A model generated the notes under the pieces. That model was not told the DNA's origin. It did no database searches and worked only from the letters and a program-made list of their open reading frames with translations. A DNA stretch of 40,029 nucleotides, from contig NZ_JARYTI010000042.1 in the NCBI RefSeq assembly GCF_029911635.1, positions 1-40,029 of the forward strand, given 5' to 3'. Of this stretch, positions 16,004-25,162 are shown piece after piece (the first letter of the stretch is position 1; each line of letters begins with the position of its first letter). Both the position numbers and the translations under genes were made by a program. The stretch comes from Sphingomonas sp. AR_OL41. Lineage in GTDB: Bacteria > Pseudomonadota > Alphaproteobacteria > Sphingomonadales > Sphingomonadaceae.

Positions 16004-17285
16004 ACTGAAGGTCGCCGTCCTCGGCCTGGGATATATCGGCCTGCCGACCGCCGCGATCATCGCGCGCACCGGCGCCGCGGTGCTCGGCATCGACGTGACG
16101 CAATCGGTCGTCGACACGGTCAATTCGGGCAAGGTGCATATCGAGGAGGTCGATCTCGACGGGCTGGTCTCGGGCGTGGTCGCGCGCGGCAATCTGCGCG
16201 CCTCGATGCAGATCGAGCCATCGGACGTGTTCGTCATCGCCGTGCCGACGCCGTTCGGCGAGGACCATGCGCCCAATATCGGTTATGTGCTGCGCGCCGC
16301 GACCACGGTTGCGACCGTGCTCAAGGCCGGCGACGTGGTGATCCTCGAATCGACCTCGCCGGTCGGCACGACCGAAAAGGTGCGCGACCTGCTCGCCGAG
16401 CTGCGCCCCGACCTCAAGGTGCCGGGGCGCTGCACCGACAGCCCCGACATCGCCATCGCCTATTGCCCCGAGCGCGTGCTGCCCGGCCGCATCCTGGTCG
16501 AGTTGATCGACAATGATCGCGTCATCGGCGGCATCACGCCGCGTTGCGCGCGCAAGGCGCTCGCTTTCTACCGTCGCTTCGTGCGCGGGGCGTGCGTCAC
16601 CACGACGAGCCGCGCGGCGGAAATGACCAAGCTGACCGAGAATGCGTTTCGCGACGTCAATATCGCTTTCGCCAACGAGCTGTCGCGCATCGCCGACACG
16701 ATGGAGGTCGATGTGTGGGAGGTGATCCGGCTCGCCAACCGCCATCCGCGCGTCAACATTCTCTCGCCCGGCCCCGGGGTCGGCGGGCATTGCATCGCGG
16801 TCGACCCGTGGTTCCTGGTCAATGCCGACCGCGCCAACACGCCGCTGATCCGCACCGCGCGCGAAGTGAACGATGCCAAGGTCGATTATGTCATCGAGCG
16901 GGCCGCGGCGATGATCGCCGCCAACCCCGCCATGCAGGTCGCCTGTCTCGGCCTCGCCTTCAAGGCGAACATCGACGATTTCCGCGAGAGCCCGGCGCTC
17001 AAGGTCGCCGCCGCGCTCGCGGCGCGTTTCGGCGAGCGCATCCATGTCGTCGAGCCCTATGCCGAGACGCTGCCGCGCGATTTCGACGGAACCGGCGCGC
17101 GGATGACCGACATCGACAGCGCGATCGAACGCTGCGGCGCGATGATCGTGCTGGTCGACCATGACGTGTTCAAATCGGTGCCGCTCGACGAACGCGCCGA
17201 CAAGCTGGTCTATGACACACGCGGCATCTGGCCCGACCAGCCGCGCAGCCGGCCCGTCGCCCCGCCCTTGCGCATCGCGGTCTAG
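15993..17285 (+). CDS. wecC: UDP-N-acetyl-D-mannosaminuronate (UDP-ManNAc) dehydrogenase
   Basis: 430 residues. The ATG at 15993 (MGSELKVAVLGLGYIGLP) puts the GxGYIG dinucleotide motif at the normal position; the frame is open further upstream but that part is inside wecB. UDP-glucose/GDP-mannose dehydrogenase family: it oxidises UDP-ManNAc twice at C6 using NAD. Central helix AEMTKLTENAFRDVNIAFAN, catalytic cysteine in GPGVGGHCIAVDPW and C-terminal domain FKANIDDFRESPALKVA are intact. The pairing with wecB fixes the substrate better than the sequence alone. Confidence 0.93.
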   Translation: MGSELKVAVLGLGYIGLPTAAIIARTGAAVLGIDVTQSVVDTVNSGKVHIEEVDLDGLVSGVVARGNLRASMQIEPSDVFVIAVPTPFGEDHAPNIGYVLRAATTVATVLKAGDVVILESTSPVGTTEKVRDLLAELRPDLKVPGRCTDSPDIAIAYCPERVLPGRILVELIDNDRVIGGITPRCARKALAFYRRFVRGACVTTTSRAAEMTKLTENAFRDVNIAFANELSRIADTMEVDVWEVIRLANRHPRVNILSPGPGVGGHCIAVDPWFLVNADRANTPLIRTAREVNDAKVDYVIERAAAMIAANPAMQVACLGLAFKANIDDFRESPALKVAAALAARFGERIHVVEPYAETLPRDFDGTGARMTDIDSAIERCGAMIVLVDHDVFKSVPLDERADKLVYDTRGIWPDQPRSRPVAPPLRIAV

Positions 17286-17343
17286 AAGCGGCAGGCGCCT
17301 CGCGCCAGATCAGCGTGCCGCGCTGCTCTGGATATTTGTTGTC

Positions 17344-17388
17344 GCATCGCTCTTGCTGAAAACCGGTACCCACTTTTCAGCGCGATGC
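17344..17388. repeat. Alphaproteobacterial palindromic intergenic repeat
   Basis: An imperfect palindrome with outer arms GCATCGC / GCGATGC and inner arms GCTGAAAA / TTTTCAGC around ACCGGTACCCA-type sequence. I recognise the core AAAACCGGTACCCACTTTTC as a repeat found many times between genes in alphaproteobacteria. It lies in the 138-bp gap after wecC. It may form a hairpin that ends or stabilises the wecBC transcript. Confidence 0.7.
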
Positions 17389-17423
17389 TCTAAAGCGCGT
17401 GTATCGGCGGTGTGAGGATGGAA

Positions 17424-18425
17424 ATGCGCGAAGCTGTTCTCGTCACCGGGGTTGCCGGCTTTATCGGCATGCACGTCGCCCGGACGCTGCTGGCGCGCGG
17501 TGAGCGCGTGATCGGCATCGACAATCTCAACGACTATTATGATGTCCAGCTGAAGGAAGACCGGCTCGCCGAGATCGCGCGCGATGCCGATGGTCGCTTC
17601 ACGATGCTGCGGATCGACTTTGCCGACAATGCCGCGCTGGTCGCGGCGCTGGCGCCCCATGATATCGACCGCATCGTCCATCTCGGCGCGCAGGCCGGGG
17701 TGCGCTACTCGCTCGAAAATCCGCATGCCTATGTCCAGTCCAACCTGGTCGGCCACGTCAACATCCTCGAGCTGGCACGGGCGCGCAAGGTCGCGCACCT
17801 CGTCTATGCGTCGTCGTCATCGGTCTATGGCGGCGGCACGAGCCTGCCGTTCGAACTCAGCGCGCGTGCCGACCGGCCGCTGTCGCTATACGCCGCGACC
17901 AAACGCGCCGACGAGCTGATGAGCGAGACGTACGCGCACCTTTTCCGGCTGCCGCAAACCGGGCTGCGCTTCTTCACCGTCTATGGCCCATGGGGCCGCC
18001 CCGACATGGCGATGTGGCTGTTCACCGACGCGATCCTCGCCGGGCGGCCGATCCAGGTGTTCAACGGCGGCGACATGAAGCGCGATTTCACCTATATCGA
18101 TGATATCGTCGCCGGCGTGATCGGCTGCCTCGACCGGCCGCCGCCCGACGACGGCGCGCCCAAACCCGGCGGCAGCGTCAGCCCCCACCGGCTGTACAAT
18201 ATCGGCAACCATCGCTCCGAACGGCTCGACCGGTTGATCGACCTGATCGAGCAGGCCTGCGGCCGCGCGGCGATTCGCGTCGCCCAGCCGATCCAGCCCG
18301 GCGATGTGAAGGACACCTTCGCCGATATCGAGGACATATCACGCGACATCGGCTTCGTGCCGACGACCGCGATCGAGCAGGGCGTGCCACGCTTCGTGGC
18401 ATGGTTTCGCGGCTATCGGGCTTAA
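17424..18425 (+). CDS. UDP-glucuronate 4-epimerase-like NAD-dependent epimerase
   Basis: 333 residues. ATG at 17424 has GAGG 6 bases upstream; an earlier ATG and GTG overlap this site. Extended short-chain dehydrogenase: NAD motif VTGVAGFIGMHVA, active-site SSSSVYGG, catalytic Tyr/Lys in LYAATKRADE. The IDNLNDYYDVQLKEDRL block and RFFTVYGPWGRPDMA are typical of UDP-GlcA 4-epimerases (UDP-GalA formation). The product would be another uronic-acid donor for the polymer. A dTDP- or UDP-glucose substrate cannot be ruled out. It is separated from wecC by the palindromic repeat. Confidence 0.88.
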   Translation: MREAVLVTGVAGFIGMHVARTLLARGERVIGIDNLNDYYDVQLKEDRLAEIARDADGRFTMLRIDFADNAALVAALAPHDIDRIVHLGAQAGVRYSLENPHAYVQSNLVGHVNILELARARKVAHLVYASSSSVYGGGTSLPFELSARADRPLSLYAATKRADELMSETYAHLFRLPQTGLRFFTVYGPWGRPDMAMWLFTDAILAGRPIQVFNGGDMKRDFTYIDDIVAGVIGCLDRPPPDDGAPKPGGSVSPHRLYNIGNHRSERLDRLIDLIEQACGRAAIRVAQPIQPGDVKDTFADIEDISRDIGFVPTTAIEQGVPRFVAWFRGYRA

Positions 18426-18585
18426 CCTGGTATAGCGTCATTTCTTACAAGTCGCATTCGGTGGGTTTTCCATCCCCCGCCGGATGTGTTACCGCACCGC
18501 AGCAAGGCAGGCCGGATGCTGTGATGTCGCAAGGCGACACATCGGGCGGTCCGCCCATCGGCGACAAAGGGGCTTGAACGGGACG

Positions 18586-19875
18586 ATGAATGTCCATCGG
18601 ATCTCGGCCATTCAAAAGGCTTCGGTCAATCACCGGGCGATCGCCAATAACGGCCTCGCCCAGCTGATCGGCGGGCTGGTCGTGGCGGTCGGGCTGCCGT
18701 TTCTCGTCTTTGGCGGGACCGATTTCGCCGCGGCGGAAATCGTCCAGCGCAACGTGCTCTATGCGACGCTGTCGGCAGTGCTGGTCGGCCATTACTTCTT
18801 CCGCCGCTTCGTGTTTTTCCCCGGCGCGCGCAGTTCCTCCTATGTCGTGCCGACCTTCACCGCGACCTATGCGATCGCGCTGACGGTCTTCTTCTTCTTC
18901 CGCATCGACTATAGCCGCCTGGCCTTTGCGACGAGCTTCGTGCTGTGCGAATCCTGGTACTTCGCCTGCCATGTGATGGGCGCGCGCGCGCGGCCGCGCC
19001 GGCTGGCGGTGGTCCCGGTGGGCAAGGCGCGCAAGGTCAACCGCATCCCGAGGATCGACTGGATCTGGTTGCGCGAAAGCGGCGCGCCGTTGCCCGAATG
19101 CGACGGTATCGTGGTCGATCTGCGCGCCGATCTGTCGGACGACTGGGAGCGCTTCATCGCCGAACGCGCGATCAGCGGCGTCCCCGTCTATCACGTCAAG
19201 CAGATCGAGGAATCGGTCACCGGCCGCGTCGATATCGAGCATCTCTCGGAGAACAGCTTCGGCTCGCTGGTCCCGGGCCTGGGCTATATCAAGATCAAGC
19301 AGCTGATCGATTTCGTCGGCGCACTGTTGATCGGGCTGCTGCTGTTGCCGGCGCTGCTGCTTGTCGCGCTGGCGGTGAAGCTCGATTCGCGCGGGCCCGC
19401 GCTCTTCAAGCAGAAGCGCGTCGGCTATCGCGGCGTGCCGATCACGGTCTACAAATTCCGCACGATGCGCGACGAGCCCGTCGTCCAGGGCGAACGCGAC
19501 AGCGCCATCACGCAGGACGGCGACGCGCGGATCACGCGGCTCGGCCGCTATCTGCGCCACAGCCGGATCGACGAGCTGCCGCAGATGATCAACATCCTGC
19601 GCGGCGAGATGAGCTGGATCGGCCCGCGGCCCGAGGCGTGCGCGCTGTCGGAATGGTATGAGAGCGAGATCCCCTTCTATCGCTATCGCCACATCGTCCA
19701 TCCCGGCATCACCGGCTGGGCGCAGGTCAATCAGGGACATGTCGCCGGCGTCGCCGACGTGCTCGACAAGCTGCAGTTCGATTTTTACTACATCAAATAT
19801 TTCTCGCCGTGGCTCGACATGTTGATCGTGCTGCGGACGATCCGCACGATGCTGACCGGCTTCGGTTCGAAATAG
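18586..19875 (+). CDS. Polyprenyl-phosphate sugar-1-phosphate transferase (initiating enzyme)
   Basis: 429 residues; the ATG at 18586 follows GAACGGGA, and the frame open before it lacks a ribosome-binding site. N-terminal half: about four membrane helices and a soluble linker, as in WbaP/WcaJ-type enzymes. A further helix (about residue 240) leads to the C-terminal bacterial sugar transferase domain with DSRGPALFKQKRVGYRG, TVYKFRTMRDE and RIDELPQMINILRGEMSWIG followed by PRPE. It would transfer a hexose- or HexNAc-1-phosphate to undecaprenyl phosphate, starting the repeat unit at the inner membrane. The sugar cannot be read from sequence. Confidence 0.92.
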   Translation: MNVHRISAIQKASVNHRAIANNGLAQLIGGLVVAVGLPFLVFGGTDFAAAEIVQRNVLYATLSAVLVGHYFFRRFVFFPGARSSSYVVPTFTATYAIALTVFFFFRIDYSRLAFATSFVLCESWYFACHVMGARARPRRLAVVPVGKARKVNRIPRIDWIWLRESGAPLPECDGIVVDLRADLSDDWERFIAERAISGVPVYHVKQIEESVTGRVDIEHLSENSFGSLVPGLGYIKIKQLIDFVGALLIGLLLLPALLLVALAVKLDSRGPALFKQKRVGYRGVPITVYKFRTMRDEPVVQGERDSAITQDGDARITRLGRYLRHSRIDELPQMINILRGEMSWIGPRPEACALSEWYESEIPFYRYRHIVHPGITGWAQVNQGHVAGVADVLDKLQFDFYYIKYFSPWLDMLIVLRTIRTMLTGFGSK

Positions 19876-19999
19876 CGTCGCCTGTTCCGATTGGCCGCGA
19901 TGAGGGTTCATCAGCGCTTGCAATGGCACGCTGACAACCTATCCGTGCCGCGGCTGCACGACGGGATTCCGCCGCTCGCTGGCAAAGATGGGGTATCAC

Positions 20000-20773
20000 A
20001 TGCAGGTTGTTATCTTGTGCGGCGGCAAGGGATCGCGGCTCGGGGAGGTCACCGAGAACCGCATTCCCAAGCCGATGGTCACGATCGGCGAGCAGCCGAT
20101 CCTGTGGCACATCATGCATTCCTATGCCCGTGCCGGGCACAACCGCTTCATCCTCTGCGCCGGGCATCTCAGCTGGGCGATCAAGGAATATTTCCTCAAC
20201 TTCCACGCCCGCAACGCCGACCTGCGGCTGCGTACCTCGTGCCCCGATGTCGAATATCTCAATGAGCCGACCGGCATGGACTGGGACGTGACGATCGTCG
20301 AAACCGGCGCCGAAACCCAGACCGCCGGGCGGCTGGCGCGGGTGATGCAGTATATCGAGGGCGACAATTTCATGCTGACCTATGGCGACGGCGTGTCCGA
20401 CGTCGATATCGGCGCGCTGACCGCCTTTCACGAGGCGCATGGCCGCGCCATCACCATCACCGGCGTGGTGCCGCCGGGCCGCTTCGGCGAGCTGGCGCTG
20501 GATGGCGACGTCGTCACCGCCATGGTGGAAAAGCCGATGGTCAGCGATCGCTACATCAATGGCGGCTTCATGGTGCTGCGCCGAGGCTTCGTCGCGCGCT
20601 TCATCCCGCCGCAGTCGGACGAGGTGATGCTCGAAACCGCGCCGATGGCCGACGCCGCCGCCGCCGGCGAGATGCGCGTCTTCCGCCATCAGGGTTTCTG
20701 GCAACCGATGGATACGCAGCGCGACTGGGCATTGCTCAACGACCTGTGGCGGCAGGGCAAGGCGACATGGTGA
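20000..20773 (+). CDS. rfbF: Glucose-1-phosphate cytidylyltransferase
   Basis: 257 residues; ATG at 20000 has GATGGGG upstream and places the nucleotidyltransferase motif VVILCGGKGSRLGEVTE at the N-terminus. It makes CDP-glucose from CTP and glucose-1-phosphate. Family features are RIPKPMVTIGEQPILWHIM, NFMLTYGDGVSDVDI (metal-binding Asp) and MVEKPMVSDRYINGGFMV. The 3' end (GFWQPMDTQRDWALLNDLW) is the family's usual ending. Its stop overlaps the rfbG start by 7 bases. Confidence 0.95.
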   Translation: MQVVILCGGKGSRLGEVTENRIPKPMVTIGEQPILWHIMHSYARAGHNRFILCAGHLSWAIKEYFLNFHARNADLRLRTSCPDVEYLNEPTGMDWDVTIVETGAETQTAGRLARVMQYIEGDNFMLTYGDGVSDVDIGALTAFHEAHGRAITITGVVPPGRFGELALDGDVVTAMVEKPMVSDRYINGGFMVLRRGFVARFIPPQSDEVMLETAPMADAAAAGEMRVFRHQGFWQPMDTQRDWALLNDLWRQGKATW

Positions 20774-21888
20774 CCCGATCGACGCTGGCGCAGGGCTATG
20801 CCGGCAAGCGCGTGCTGCTGACCGGCCATACCGGCTTCAAGGGCAGCTGGATGGCCTTGTGGCTGGCCGAACTCGGCGCCGAGGTGTTCGGCCTGGCGCT
20901 CGAGCCGCCGACGACGCCCTCGCTGTTCGACCTCGCCGGGCTGGCGGAAAGCGTCGATCATCACATTGCCGACATTCGCGACGCACAGGCGGTGCACGAT
21001 CGCATCGCGGCGGTGCGCCCCGACATCATCTTTCACATGGCGGCACAGTCGCTGGTGCGCGAATCTTATCGCAGCCCGGTCGATACGCTCGCCGTCAACG
21101 TGATGGGCACCGCGCATGTGCTCGAGGCGGCGCGGCAGCTCGGCAATCCCTGTGCGGTCGTCATCGTCACCTCGGACAAATGTTACGACAATCGCGAATG
21201 GGTGTGGGGCTATCGCGAGAGCGATCCGCTCGGCGGCCATGATCCCTACAGCATGAGCAAGGGCGCGGCCGAGCTGGTCACCGACAGCTGGCGCTCCAGC
21301 TTCTTCCACGCCCCCGACAGCGTGATCCGCGTCGCCAGCGCGCGCGCCGGCAATGTGATCGGCGGCGGCGACTGGGCGGTCGACCGCATCGTCACCGACA
21401 GCATCGCCGCACTGGCACGCGGCGAGCCGATCCGCCTGCGCAACCCGCAGGCAACGCGGCCGTGGCAGCATGTGCTCGAACCGTTGAGCGGTTACCTGCT
21501 GCTCGGCCAGCGTCTCGCTCAGGCGAACGGGGCGGCCTTTGCCGAGGCGTGGAATTTCGGTCCGCTCACCGACAGCATTCGCCCGGTCAGCGATCTCGCC
21601 GGGCTGCTGGTCGGAGCGTGGGGATCGGGCCGATGGGAATCGGCCGCCGCGCCCGACCAGCCGCGCGAAGCGCACAGCCTCGCGCTCAATTGCGACAAGG
21701 CGCATCACCTGCTCGACTGGCGTCCGCGCTGGAGCATCGAACAGGCGGTCGATGCAACGGTGGGATGGTTCAAGGCGTGGCAGGCGGGCGAAGACCTGCG
21801 CAGCGTCACGCGCGACCAGATCGCGCGCTACGAGGCGGACGCCGCCGCGTCGGACCTCGCAGCGTCGCCTACCCGGTCCGCGCGCTAG
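20767..21888 (+). CDS. rfbG: CDP-glucose 4,6-dehydratase
   Basis: 373 residues. It converts CDP-glucose to CDP-4-keto-6-deoxyglucose. Extended SDR with NAD motif LLTGHTGFKGSWMALWLAEL, the family-specific LEPPTTPSLFDLA, TSDKCYDNREWVWGYRE and catalytic DPYSMSKGAAELV (Tyr-x3-Lys). RPWQHVLEPLSGYLLL near the C-terminus is diagnostic of this subfamily. It directly follows rfbF. No rfbH (3-dehydrase) follows, so the fate of the keto-sugar differs from the abequose and tyvelose paths. Confidence 0.95.
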   Translation: MVTRSTLAQGYAGKRVLLTGHTGFKGSWMALWLAELGAEVFGLALEPPTTPSLFDLAGLAESVDHHIADIRDAQAVHDRIAAVRPDIIFHMAAQSLVRESYRSPVDTLAVNVMGTAHVLEAARQLGNPCAVVIVTSDKCYDNREWVWGYRESDPLGGHDPYSMSKGAAELVTDSWRSSFFHAPDSVIRVASARAGNVIGGGDWAVDRIVTDSIAALARGEPIRLRNPQATRPWQHVLEPLSGYLLLGQRLAQANGAAFAEAWNFGPLTDSIRPVSDLAGLLVGAWGSGRWESAAAPDQPREAHSLALNCDKAHHLLDWRPRWSIEQAVDATVGWFKAWQAGEDLRSVTRDQIARYEADAAASDLAASPTRSAR

Positions 21889-21892
21889 ATCT

Positions 21893-23074
21893 ATGCGCAT
21901 CGTGCAACTCGTCCGCGACGTGCATCCGCGTGCCGGCGGCCCGCCACGCGTCGTGATCGGCTCGTCGATCGCGCTGGCGGCGCTGGGGCACGAGGTATCG
22001 ATCGCGGCGATCGGCACGGCGGATGACGCGCGCACGGTTCACGCCGCCTGGCCCGAACTGCGCCGTGGCGGCGTTACCCTGCGTCTGTTCGTGCCAAGTC
22101 GCCCGGCCTTTCTCGGGGCGAGCGCCGCGCTGGCACGCGCGATGCGCGCCGATGGCGGCGACTACGACCTGATGCACATGCACGGTGTTTGGGACGGCTG
22201 CCTGATCGCCGCCGCGCGCGCCGCGCGGGGTGCGCGGCGGCCCTATTTCATCTCGCCGCACGGCATGCTCGATCGCTGGTCGATGGCGCGATCGGCCGCC
22301 AAGAAGAAGGCGCTGCTCGTGCTGGGCGGGGGCAATCGCTTTCTTGCCGGGGCGGCAGGGATGATCTTCGGGACGGCCGACGAAGCCGAAGAAGCCGACC
22401 GGATCGCGCCCGATGTCGCGCGCATCACGGTGCCGAACGGTGTCGATGCGCGCATGGTCGCGCCGCGCGATGCGTCGGCCGCCGATCGCCTGCACGCGGC
22501 GATCCCCGCGACGCGCAACTGGTCGCGGACCATCCTGTTCTACAGCCGGCTCCATCCCAAGAAGAATGTCGATGGGCTGATTGCGGCCTTTGCCCGCGTC
22601 GCCGACGCCTTCCCCGGCACCGGGCTGCTGATCGCCGGCATTGCCGACGATGCCGCTTATGAAGCGCAGATCCGCGCGGCGGCGGCGGCGCCGGCACTGG
22701 CCGGCCGCATCGTCGTGACGACCGCGCTGACGGGCCCCGACAGCCGTTTCGTGCTCGATGCGGTGGATGTGTTTGCGCTGCCGTCGCATCAGGAAGGCTT
22801 TTCGATCGCGATCATCGAGGCGATGGCGCGCGGCATCCCGGTACTGATCAGCGATCGTTGCCATATGCCCGAGGTTGCCGAAACGGGTGCCGGCGAAGTC
22901 GTACCGCCGACGCCGGACGGTCTGGTCGCCGGGTTGACGGCGCTGCTGTCGCGCGACGGCGATGCGTTGCGCGCGGCGGGCGCATGCGGCGCGCGGCTCG
23001 TCGCCGACCATTTCACCTGGCCGTCCGTCGCCACCCGGCTCGAAGCCATTTATGCTGCGGCGCTGCGGCCATGA
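21893..23074 (+). CDS. GT4-family glycosyltransferase
   Basis: 393 residues; start ATG 21893 (MRIVQLVRDVHPRAGGPPRV), 4 bases after the rfbG stop. Two Rossmann domains: an N-terminal acceptor domain with the substrate-loop RAGGPPRVV and YFISPHGMLDRWSM, and a C-terminal nucleotide-sugar domain with ILFYSRLHPKKNVDGLI and the EX7E motif in HQEGFSIAIIEAMARGIPVL. The start HGMLD block resembles group-1 transferases of exopolysaccharide loci. Donor and acceptor cannot be told; position suggests the CDP-sugar or a related donor. It overlaps the next gene by four bases (ATGA). Confidence 0.88.
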   Translation: MRIVQLVRDVHPRAGGPPRVVIGSSIALAALGHEVSIAAIGTADDARTVHAAWPELRRGGVTLRLFVPSRPAFLGASAALARAMRADGGDYDLMHMHGVWDGCLIAAARAARGARRPYFISPHGMLDRWSMARSAAKKKALLVLGGGNRFLAGAAGMIFGTADEAEEADRIAPDVARITVPNGVDARMVAPRDASAADRLHAAIPATRNWSRTILFYSRLHPKKNVDGLIAAFARVADAFPGTGLLIAGIADDAAYEAQIRAAAAAPALAGRIVVTTALTGPDSRFVLDAVDVFALPSHQEGFSIAIIEAMARGIPVLISDRCHMPEVAETGAGEVVPPTPDGLVAGLTALLSRDGDALRAAGACGARLVADHFTWPSVATRLEAIYAAALRP

Positions 23075-23952
23075 GCGGAAGCGGCGCTGTCGTGGTGACC
23101 GGTGCCGGCGGTTTCATCGGACGGCGCCTGGTCGAGGCGCTGCTGCGGCGGGGACATGAGGTCCATGGCTGGCGCCGCGCGGACGTCGAGCTTGGCGACG
23201 CGGTAGCGGTCTCAAAAGCGATGGCGGCGGTCGGGCCGAGCACCGTGTTTCATCTCGCCTCGTCCGGGGTATTGCCGCAGCACCAGACCGAGGATTGCAT
23301 CGCGCGCGACGAAGCGATGACCGCCAATGTCATCGCGGCGATGCCGGCGGGCGCGGTGCTCGTCCAGGCCGGCAGCATGGCGGAATATGGCCATGCCGGA
23401 CGGCTCGCCGAAAGCAACGTCGCCCTGCCCTCCAGCCTGTACGGCCGCGCCAAGCTGGCCAGCACGCACTGTGCGATGCACGCGGGTGCGGCACGCGGGC
23501 TACGCGTGCGCGTGGCACGGATCTTCGGCGCCTGGGGGCCCGGCGAACAAGCCGGCCGCCTGATCCCGACATTGATCGACAAGCTCGGGCGCGGCGAGCC
23601 GGTGGCGCTGAGCGACGGTACGCAACGCCGCGACTTCATCCATGTCGACGACATTTGCCGGCTGCTGCTCCGCCTCGCCGAGATCGACGCCGACGAGCCG
23701 GTAATCGTGAATATCGGCACCGGTGTCGCGGTTTCGGTCAGGCAAGCCTGCGAACGGATCGCGCGCGCGCTCGGCGCCCCGGCCGAGCTGTTGCATTTCA
23801 ACGCAACCCCGCGCCGCGCAACCGACGAGGCGCTGCTCGAGGCGGATACCACGCGCCTCATCGCGCTGCTGGGCGAAGCGCCCCCGCAGCGCCTGCTCGA
23901 CGACGACGATGCAAGGCTGCGCACAGCCTTGTTGAGCAGCGTTACAGGCTGA
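23071..23952 (+). CDS. SDR-family nucleotide-sugar epimerase/reductase
   Basis: 293 residues. Extended SDR with VVVTGAGGFIGRRLVEALL, an FHLASSG block, active-site Ser in QAGSMAEYG and catalytic SSLYGRAKLASTHC (Tyr-x3-Lys). HVDDICRLLLRL and NIGTGVAVSVRQA are in the substrate domain. Being coupled to rfbF–rfbG through one glycosyltransferase, a likely substrate is CDP-4-keto-6-deoxyglucose, which it would reduce or epimerise to a CDP-6-deoxyhexose. Similar proteins are CDP-abequose and CDP-paratose synthases. The precise reaction is inferred. Its last 11 bases overlap the convergent gene. Confidence 0.82.
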   Translation: MSGSGAVVVTGAGGFIGRRLVEALLRRGHEVHGWRRADVELGDAVAVSKAMAAVGPSTVFHLASSGVLPQHQTEDCIARDEAMTANVIAAMPAGAVLVQAGSMAEYGHAGRLAESNVALPSSLYGRAKLASTHCAMHAGAARGLRVRVARIFGAWGPGEQAGRLIPTLIDKLGRGEPVALSDGTQRRDFIHVDDICRLLLRLAEIDADEPVIVNIGTGVAVSVRQACERIARALGAPAELLHFNATPRRATDEALLEADTTRLIALLGEAPPQRLLDDDDARLRTALLSSVTG

Positions 23953-25162
23953 GAAACAGCCGGTCCCAGCGTTCGAAGCTGTCGCTGCGGCCATAATCGC
24001 GCTCGAGCGCGACGCGCGCGGCGCGGCCCATCGCCGCGACGCGCGCCGCATCCGATGCCAGCGCTGCGATCGCCGCGGCAAGCCCCGCCGCGTCGCCCGG
24101 TGCGACCGCGACACCGCAATCCTCGCGCCGCACGATCCGCGCGATCTCGCCATCGAGGTCGGTGACGGCGATCACCGGGCGGCCGGCAGCGGCAATGCCA
24201 TAGAATTTGCTCGGGACAATCAGCCCCTCCATTTCCGGCCGCAGCGAAAGCCAGTGCACGTCCGCCGCGCCGAGCGACTCGCTCAGCCGCGCGCGCGGCT
24301 GATAGGGGCGGAACTGGAAGCGCGCGGCGAGCCCTTCCTCCGCCACGCGCGCCGTCAGCCGCGCGCTTTCATGGCCGCCGCCGATCATCAGGAAGATGAT
24401 ATCGTCGCGTTGCGCCAGCAGCGCCGCGGCACCCAGCAGCGTTTCGAACTCGTGCGCCCGCCCGAGATTGCCCGAATAGCCGACGACAAAGGCATCGCCG
24501 AAGCCCCATTCCTCGCGCAACGCGACGGCATCGCGCGCCAGCGGGCGAATTGCCGTCTCGTCGCTCCAGTTCGGCATTAGAGCGATCTGGCCGGCCGGTA
24601 CGCCTTCCGCGGCGATCCGCTCGGCCATGCGCTCGCCGATCGCGATATTGAGCCGCGCGCGACGGAGCGAGGCGTTGCGCCAGCGCCGCAACAGGCTGCC
24701 AAGCGGGCCGCGCATCGCACCCACGCCGAGCTCGGCGGCTACCTCGGGATAAAGATCCTGCAGCCAGTTGATCAACACCGCTCCGCGCAGCCGTGCGGCG
24801 ATGCTCGCCACCACCGAGAGCAGCGGCGGATCGGTCTTGGCGATGATGATATCGCCGCGCCGGGCGGTGCGCAGGATCGCGAAGAACGCGGTCAGGTAGA
24901 AAGACAGATAGTCGACCGCACGCCCGGCAAGGCCGGCGCGCCCGAAACGCGAACTCCACACGCGCCGGATCGCGACGTCACCATGGACGTCGCGCGCCGG
25001 CAGCAGCGCCATCGGATCGTCATAGCGCAGCCGGCTGGCGATGACGCCGACCTTCCAGCCGCGCGCCGCCAGCGCCTCGGCCAGATCGGTAAGGATCTGG
25101 GCGGTGGCGCTGTGATCGGGATAATAGAAGCGGTTGACGAACAGCAGGCGGCCGCGCGGCAT
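23942..25162 (-). CDS. GT4-family glycosyltransferase (WbuB/WcaI-like)
   Basis: 406 residues. It starts RLLFVNRFYYPDHSATAQIL, then TDLAEALAARGW, and has IIAKTDPPLLSVVAS, a hallmark of WcaI/WbuB-like transferases; VLINWLQDLYPEVAAELGVG follows. The C-terminal donor domain has VGYSGNLGRAHEFETLL and RPEMEGLIVPSKFYGIAAAG. WbuB-type enzymes use N-acetyl-fucosamine-like donors in O-antigen synthesis; the sugar here is unknown. First of the minus-strand half of the locus (in coordinates), last of its transcription unit; its ATG overlaps the upstream acyltransferase stop (TGATG). Confidence 0.9.
   Translation of the reverse strand: MPRGRLLFVNRFYYPDHSATAQILTDLAEALAARGWKVGVIASRLRYDDPMALLPARDVHGDVAIRRVWSSRFGRAGLAGRAVDYLSFYLTAFFAILRTARRGDIIIAKTDPPLLSVVASIAARLRGAVLINWLQDLYPEVAAELGVGAMRGPLGSLLRRWRNASLRRARLNIAIGERMAERIAAEGVPAGQIALMPNWSDETAIRPLARDAVALREEWGFGDAFVVGYSGNLGRAHEFETLLGAAALLAQRDDIIFLMIGGGHESARLTARVAEEGLAARFQFRPYQPRARLSESLGAADVHWLSLRPEMEGLIVPSKFYGIAAAGRPVIAVTDLDGEIARIVRREDCGVAVAPGDAAGLAAAIAALASDAARVAAMGRAARVALERDYGRSDSFERWDRLFLSL

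Noticed and set aside
18525..18539. Hairpin TGTCGC-aag-GCGACA before the initiating sugar transferase
   Set aside because: Short 6-bp stem in GC-rich DNA; expected by chance and without further regulatory context.
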